From: JBIOJM01 sp044450785
GTDB taxonomy: Bacteria; Planctomycetota; Planctomycetia; Isosphaerales; Isosphaeraceae
Direction of reading: 5' to 3'
Length of the DNA stretch: 43,807 nucleotides
NCBI GenBank assembly: GCA_044450785.1
Contig: JBIOJM010000044.1
Location: forward strand, 1 to 43,807
Position 1 is the stretch's first letter. Each line of letters starts with the position of its first letter. Position numbers and translations under genes: made by a program. Shown here piece after piece: positions 39,345-43,807 of the stretch. Below the pieces are notes generated by a model. It saw only the letters and a program-made list of their open reading frames with translations. It was not told where the DNA came from and ran no database searches.

Positions 39345-40305
39345 CAGACCCGGCGTTCCCTGACCGAAGGTCTGGCCGGCGAGCACTGTCCGAGCCGGCT
39401 GCGAAGCCGCGCTTCATTCCCTGCGGATCGTCGGTGAAGAGTCCATCAACGCCGATTTGAGCGAGGTGCTCCGCCAGGCTGCCCGCTCCGGTGTCATTGA
39501 CGGTATAGGCGAGGATGGGAATTCCGTGGGACTTGAGGTCCTCGACCAGGACGGTCCGAAGCACGCTCGACGAACGTTCTCGACGATAAGCGACCGTCCC
39601 GGAACCCAGGATCTCGGTCGAGACGTGGACCGTATCGGCGCCGACGAGATCGGACGCATAGTCGTGGGTGCGGCACAGCGGCGTCAGCGTCAAGATGCCC
39701 AGGGCGTGTTCCCGACCCGGACGATCCGCCAGTGCGACGTCCGTGTGATCAAACGAGGAGATGAGGACTCGCGCCGCGATTTCGAGCTGCTCGACGACTT
39801 CGAGCACGCGTTCAACGAGACCCACGGGTCCCTCCGGGAACGACTTGATTTCCACGTTCACCAGCCAATCTTGCTGCTTCGTCAAGGTGAGTGCCTCGGC
39901 CAGTGTGGGGATGATCACCCGTCCGGAACGGTAATGTTCGATCCACGCCGGTTCGAGCCGGTTGAACGTGCCGAACGAATGGGCCGAGCGTGGACCGCCG
40001 TCCTTGGCAACGAACCAGGAGCCGGCGTCGAGGGTCTTGACCTCGTCGAAGTCGAAGTCGGAGACGCGAAAACCGTTCTGGCCGCGGGGGTCGCTCGCGA
40101 ACCGCCGGGCGACGTCGGTTGTGCGCAACAGCGATTGATCGTGGAGGACGATCGGGACGCCATCGCGCGTCAACTGAACGTCGAGCTCCCAGGCATCGGC
40201 ACCGGCTTGCCAGGCCAGGCGGGCGGCCTCCAGCGTATTCTCCGGCGCGCGGAACGAATCACCCCGATGTGCGAGGATCGCGGGACGATCGCCACGAGCC
40301 TTCAC
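39328..40305 (-). CDS. Glycerophosphodiester phosphodiesterase
   Basis: 325 residues from GTG 40305. It hydrolyses glycerophosphodiesters to glycerol 3-phosphate and an alcohol. The TIM-barrel GDPD signature is complete: His 13 and Arg 14 in AHRGDSFRAPENT, Glu 40 and Asp 42 in WELDVQ, and His 55 in VLHD. No signal peptide, so it is probably cytoplasmic. The ribosome site at GTG 40305 is not obvious, but no ATG lies between it and the upstream in-frame stop. It follows the glutamine synthetase gene by about 60 bp on the same strand and may be co-transcribed with it. Confidence 0.85.
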   Translation of the reverse strand: MKARGDRPAILAHRGDSFRAPENTLEAARLAWQAGADAWELDVQLTRDGVPIVLHDQSLLRTTDVARRFASDPRGQNGFRVSDFDFDEVKTLDAGSWFVAKDGGPRSAHSFGTFNRLEPAWIEHYRSGRVIIPTLAEALTLTKQQDWLVNVEIKSFPEGPVGLVERVLEVVEQLEIAARVLISSFDHTDVALADRPGREHALGILTLTPLCRTHDYASDLVGADTVHVSTEILGSGTVAYRRERSSSVLRTVLVEDLKSHGIPILAYTVNDTGAGSLAEHLAQIGVDGLFTDDPQGMKRGFAAGSDSARRPDLRSGNAGSVTGGR

Positions 40306-40366
40306 GAGCGCCAGGAAGTGATTCTTCGAGTCGCGTATCGGTGTTTCTCCTCTTGCCCACTCCCGC

Positions 40367-42553
40367 TTACTTCAGGAACAACATTTCCTGATACGTGGGC
40401 AGGGGCCAGAGGTCGTCGGCGACCAGGCCTTCGAGCTGATCTCCGGCAGTGCGGACGGCGTTCATGGCCGGGACGATCACATCACGGGCATGCTTGGCAT
40501 GAGCCAGAGAATCGCCTTCGGGATGCTCATCGAGGACATCATCGAGCCGGTCAATGGAACCCTGTAGGTCGTCGATCGCCTGGACGAGGTCGTTCAGATT
40601 GGCCGTTTGAGCCTTGGGGGCGGTCGCACCGGTGCTCTTGAGGCCGGCAATGGCCCCGGCGACCTCCGCCTGATAGCGGAGCGCGGCGGGCAGGATCATC
40701 CGCTTGGCGATGTGGATCGTCAACTGAGACTCGATGTTGATCGTCTTGCGGTAGCTTTCCACGAAGATCTCGAACCGTGAATGGAGCTCGCGCTCGGTCA
40801 AGACTCCATACTTCGTGAACAATCTGATCGATTTGGGAGCGATCAAGTCGGGCAGGCTCTCGACCGCCGTCCGGCGGTTGGGAAGTCCGCGGCGCTCAGC
40901 CTCGGCGTACCAGTCCTCGTTATAATTGTCGCCGTTGAAGATGACGTCCTTGCTCTCCTTGACCGCGTTCTGAAGCAGGATCTGGATTTCGGCGTTCAGG
41001 TCCTTGCCCGAGGCAACGGCCTGCTCGAGCTGTGAGGCAAAGTCGTCCAGGCTCTCGGCGACGATGGTGTTGAGCGCCACGATCGGGCCGGCGACCGACT
41101 GACTCGAGCCGACCGCGCGGAACTCGAACTTGTTGCCGGTGAATGCGAACGGGCTGGTCCGGTTGCGGTCGCCCGGATCGCGGGGGAGCGGCGGCAGGAC
41201 CGAGCTGCCGATCCTGAGCTCGCCACCGGCCTTGGCCGTCCTGGCGCCCCCCTTCTCGATCTGATCGACGATGTCCTGGAGCATGTCACCCAAGAACACG
41301 GAGATGATGGCGGGCGGCGCCTCGTTGGCGCCGAGCCGGTGATCGTTGTTCGCCGTGGCGGCCGTGAGCCGCAGGATATCGCCGTGCCGTGCGACCGCGC
41401 GGATGACGGCCACCAGGAAGAGCAGGAACTGGGCATTATCGTGGGGCGTCTCGCCGGGCTTGAGCAAGTTGTTCCCCGCGTCATCGGCCATCGACCAGTT
41501 GAGGTGCTTGCCCGAACCGTTGACGCCGACAAACGGCTTCTCGTGCAAGAGGAGCTGAAGACCGTAACGGTCCGCCACGCGCTTCATCGTCTCCATCACG
41601 AGCATGTTGTGGTCGGTTGCCACGTTGGCGTTCTCGAAGGTGACCGCCAGCTCGTACTGGGCCGGTGAGACCTCGTTATGGCGCGTCTTGACCGGGACCC
41701 CCAGCTTGTACAGCTCGGTTTCGGTCTCGAGCATGCAGGCCAGGACTCGTTCCGGAATGGCCCCGAAGTAATGGTCCTCCAGCTCCTGCCCCTTGGGGGG
41801 CCTGGCACCGAACAAGGTTCGACCGGCGTTGATCAGATCCGGCCTCGCGAAGTAGAAGTTCTTGTCGATCAAGAAGTACTCCTGTTCGGGCCCGGCCGTG
41901 GCGTGGACGCGCGCGGCGTCGGAACCGAAGAGCCGCAGGATCCGGACCGCGTGCTTCGACAGGGCCTCCATCGAGCGGAGCACGGGGGTCTTCTTGTCGA
42001 GGGCCTCACCGGTCCAGGAACAGAATGCGGTGGGGATGCACAGGGTCGGACCGTTGGGATTGTCCAGAATGAAGGCGGGGCTGGTCGGGTCCCAGGCCGT
42101 GTAGCCGCGGGCCTCGAACGTGGTTCGAATGCCACCCGACGGAAAGCTCGATGCGTCCGGCTCGCCACGAACGAGCTCCTTGCCGCTGAACTCGGCGACC
42201 GCCGTGCCCCCGTCCGTCGGGACCAGGAACGAGTCGTGTTTCTCGGCCGTCAGCCCGGTCATCGGCTGGAACCAGTGTGTGAAATGCGTCGCGCCTCGTT
42301 CCATGGCCCATTCCCGCATCGTGGCCGCGACCACGTCGGCGATCGACGTGTCGAGCGGGGCCCCTTTCTTGATCGTGTTCCGCAGCCCTTTGTAGATGTT
42401 CTCCGGCAGCCGCGCCTTCATGACCTCGTCGGAGAAGACGTTGATGCCGAAAAGCTGGCGGATCGACGTCGTCAGCCGAGGGGCTCGCCGGCCGCTGATC
42501 GGCCATGCTGTAATCGCGTTGATGGCGGAGTCACGGGCCCGTGATGGTCGCAT
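40367..42553 (-). CDS. glnN: Glutamine synthetase type III
   Basis: 728 residues, the length of GSIII (GlnN), much longer than GSI or GSII. It makes glutamine from glutamate, ammonium and ATP, feeding GltBD. Family blocks seen: a GSIII-specific N-terminus (LFGINVFSDEVMKARLP), AGPEQEYFLID, PVKTRHNEVSPAQYELA, the VNGSGKHLNWS active-site loop, NDHRLGANEAPPAI, and a GSIII C-terminal helical extension. ATG 42553 is chosen because GGAG lies 7 nt before it; GTG 42589, used by a longer reading, has no site and abuts the previous stop. A lipoprotein gene precedes and a GDPD gene follows on the same strand. Confidence 0.95.
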   Translation of the reverse strand: MRPSRARDSAINAITAWPISGRRAPRLTTSIRQLFGINVFSDEVMKARLPENIYKGLRNTIKKGAPLDTSIADVVAATMREWAMERGATHFTHWFQPMTGLTAEKHDSFLVPTDGGTAVAEFSGKELVRGEPDASSFPSGGIRTTFEARGYTAWDPTSPAFILDNPNGPTLCIPTAFCSWTGEALDKKTPVLRSMEALSKHAVRILRLFGSDAARVHATAGPEQEYFLIDKNFYFARPDLINAGRTLFGARPPKGQELEDHYFGAIPERVLACMLETETELYKLGVPVKTRHNEVSPAQYELAVTFENANVATDHNMLVMETMKRVADRYGLQLLLHEKPFVGVNGSGKHLNWSMADDAGNNLLKPGETPHDNAQFLLFLVAVIRAVARHGDILRLTAATANNDHRLGANEAPPAIISVFLGDMLQDIVDQIEKGGARTAKAGGELRIGSSVLPPLPRDPGDRNRTSPFAFTGNKFEFRAVGSSQSVAGPIVALNTIVAESLDDFASQLEQAVASGKDLNAEIQILLQNAVKESKDVIFNGDNYNEDWYAEAERRGLPNRRTAVESLPDLIAPKSIRLFTKYGVLTERELHSRFEIFVESYRKTINIESQLTIHIAKRMILPAALRYQAEVAGAIAGLKSTGATAPKAQTANLNDLVQAIDDLQGSIDRLDDVLDEHPEGDSLAHAKHARDVIVPAMNAVRTAGDQLEGLVADDLWPLPTYQEMLFLK

Positions 42554-42589
42554 CGCATTTCTCCAAAAACCCTTCGATGATCGGCTCAC

Positions 42590-43102
42590 TCATTTCTTGT
42601 CGAGCTTGGCGACGTACCCCTTGGGATCGGCCTTCAGTTTGGGCTCGCAACTCTTGCAGCAAAGGTAGAACGTTTTTCCGAGGGCGGTGACCTTGAGCGG
42701 CTTGCCCATTGAGCCGAGGTTTTCGGCGCTCACCGGGCAGACGGCCTGGGCGGTCGCCGCGGCCTGTTCGGCGGCAGGCAGCTCCTTGATGCCGGCCAGC
42801 TCGTCGGCTGTGAGCTTGACGGCTCCCGCCTCGGGCTTGGCATCTCCAGCCTTGGGCCCCTCGATCTTGGGTGCCTCATCACCCTTCTTGCCCGCGGCGG
42901 GGGAGGCGGGCGGCGGCGTCATCTCGCTGGAGGTCCCGCCCTTGGACATGTCGTCCTTCTTGACAGGAGGAGCGGCCGGCCTCGAGACCGCGGCAGGCGC
43001 GCTCGGGCCGGGAGGCGGAGGGGCCGCGTCATCTCCGCCAGCGCATCCGGCGGACGCACCGAGAATCAGCATCATCAAGGTCGATTTGCGGTTTGCATTC
43101 AT
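42590..43102 (-). CDS. Putative lipoprotein with a C-terminal Cys-rich metal-binding domain
   Basis: 170 residues from ATG 43102, with GAGGA nearby; an ORF start further upstream (43156) adds unlikely residues. The N-terminus MNANRKSTLMMLILGASAGC fits a lipoprotein signal with the lipid Cys at 20. A long Pro/Ala/Lys-rich linker follows. The last 50 residues (VCPVSAENLGSMGKP, FYLCCKSCEPKLKADP) form a YHS/TRASH-like module with Cys pairs suited to binding a heavy-metal ion. The role may be metal handling at the cell envelope. It ends directly before the glutamine synthetase gene. Confidence 0.75.
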   Translation of the reverse strand: MNANRKSTLMMLILGASAGCAGGDDAAPPPPGPSAPAAVSRPAAPPVKKDDMSKGGTSSEMTPPPASPAAGKKGDEAPKIEGPKAGDAKPEAGAVKLTADELAGIKELPAAEQAAATAQAVCPVSAENLGSMGKPLKVTALGKTFYLCCKSCEPKLKADPKGYVAKLDKK

Positions 43103-43254
43103 CGGAAAGTCCTCACGTCGTGGGTTTTGTTCGATCATGCTTGCGAGGGCGCTCACGTAGGCGCCGAATACACGAGCCCAATTCTACACCGGCCCGCCGT
43201 GAGCCGCCAAGGCGGCGGTGCGGCCCGAACGGCCGGTGCCCGAGCATCCGCTGG

Positions 43255-43806
43255 TCACACGGGCGGCGGCCCGCCCCCGAGGCCCGGACGATCCTCCTGC
43301 CGCACCCCTTTGTAGAACCGGCGGTTCTCGAGTGCATAAATGCGCTCGGTGAAGGAATCGCCGGCCTGCGAATCGATGCTCTCACGGGCCACCATATTCA
43401 CTTTCGCATCCAGCTCATCGATGTACGAAACAATGAGGGCCTCCAGGGTCAGCGGGGGGACGGGCGCTCCGAATTCGCGCTTGCCGTGGTGTGCCAGGAT
43501 CGCATGTTCGAGCAGCAAGAGCAACTCCTGGGGGAAGCCTTCGATCCTTTGGGCCGCCTCGCGGACCATGTCCCTTCCCATCAACACGTGGCCGATCAGG
43601 CAGCCTTCCTTGGTGTACTTGGCCTCGAATGGGTGGTACTCCAACTCGCGGAGCTTGCCGATGTCATGCAAGATCGTGGCCGCGACGATCAGGCCGCGAT
43701 TCAGGGGCGGATTCAGCTCGTCGTAATACTTTGCGTAATGGTCGGCCAGGAAGCCCCCGATCCGCGTCATGCTCCAGACGTGCTCGAGGAGCCCCGAGGT
43801 GTAGGA
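43255..43806 (-). CDS. HD-domain 3'-5' exoribonuclease of the YhaM type, N-terminus cut by window edge
   Basis: The frame stays open to the right edge (reading YTSGLLEHVWSM before ATG 43770), so the gene starts outside. The HD domain shows LLEHVW, then ATILHDIGKLREL, GHVLMGRDMV, and HAILAHHGKREFG, with metal-binding His and Asp residues in the YhaM order. DELDAKVNM follows. YhaM proteins degrade single-stranded RNA or DNA from the 3' end using Mn or Co; the usual N-terminal OB-fold is not visible because of the cut. The C-terminal tail is Gly/Pro-rich. Transcribed in the same direction as the lipoprotein gene, about 150 bp apart. Confidence 0.8.
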   Translation of the reverse strand, partial: SYTSGLLEHVWSMTRIGGFLADHYAKYYDELNPPLNRGLIVAATILHDIGKLRELEYHPFEAKYTKEGCLIGHVLMGRDMVREAAQRIEGFPQELLLLLEHAILAHHGKREFGAPVPPLTLEALIVSYIDELDAKVNMVARESIDSQAGDSFTERIYALENRRFYKGVRQEDRPGLGGGPPPV

Positions 43807-43807
43807 A

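Noticed and set aside
39457..40641. 394-codon plus-strand ORF opposite the GDPD gene
   Set aside because: The minus-strand GDPD has a full catalytic signature; the plus-strand product is a shadow.

Overview
The window looks like chromosomal DNA of a planctomycete, probably of the Isosphaera/Singulisphaera type. This is inferred from high G+C, a Ser/Thr kinase fused to WD40 repeats, a giant extracellular protein whose N-terminus resembles the planctomycete LEPR-XLL motif, a type III glutamine synthetase, and HEAT- and LRR-repeat proteins. No rRNA, tRNA, CRISPR array or phage genes were seen.

Layout. 1-141: right end of an ISL3-type insertion sequence. 142-758: non-coding, ending in seven 7-bp tandem repeats beside a kinase start. 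759-4385: kinase/WD40 gene interrupted by an in-frame TAG. 4551-6158 (minus): secreted M28 aminopeptidase. 6386-13706: LysR regulator, gltB, gltD and a 62-codon ORF. 13920-14936: catalase-like haem protein. 15078-19435: free-standing FtsH N-domain, hldE (ADP-heptose synthesis) and a TPR/GT9-like glycosyltransferase with a frameshift. 19913-30869: giant surface protein with about 19 cadherin/VCBS-like repeats, a Gly/Tyr/Trp-rich segment, a roughly 950-residue Ser/Thr/Asp/Gly-rich segment and a C-terminal HEFGH metalloprotease-like domain, carrying one early TAG and two single-base frameshifts. 30937-33630: LRR and HEAT proteins. 33631-37664: accessory stretch with a relic of the Ser/Thr-rich sequence, small unknown genes and a lower-G+C set of three overlapping genes. 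38316-39344: secreted protein of unknown function. 39328-43807 (minus): GDPD, glutamine synthetase III, metal-binding lipoprotein and a partial YhaM-like HD nuclease.

Two functional themes stand out. GltBD and glutamine synthetase III are the two halves of the GS-GOGAT ammonium assimilation cycle, with a LysR regulator directly upstream of gltB. The row hldE, TPR/GT9-like transferase, giant Ser/Thr-rich surface protein suggests that ADP-heptose may be made and transferred onto a surface protein, by analogy with autotransporter heptosyltransferases. This is the best candidate here for an undescribed system, but it rests on gene order and domain content only.

At least five reading-frame lesions (TAG at 1674 and 19919; frame changes near 17872, 23090 and 23575; possibly another near 34440-34500) lie mostly in long repeat-rich genes. 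Assembly error and real gene decay cannot be separated from the sequence alone. TAG is used as an ordinary terminal stop in several intact genes here, so TAG recoding is unlikely.
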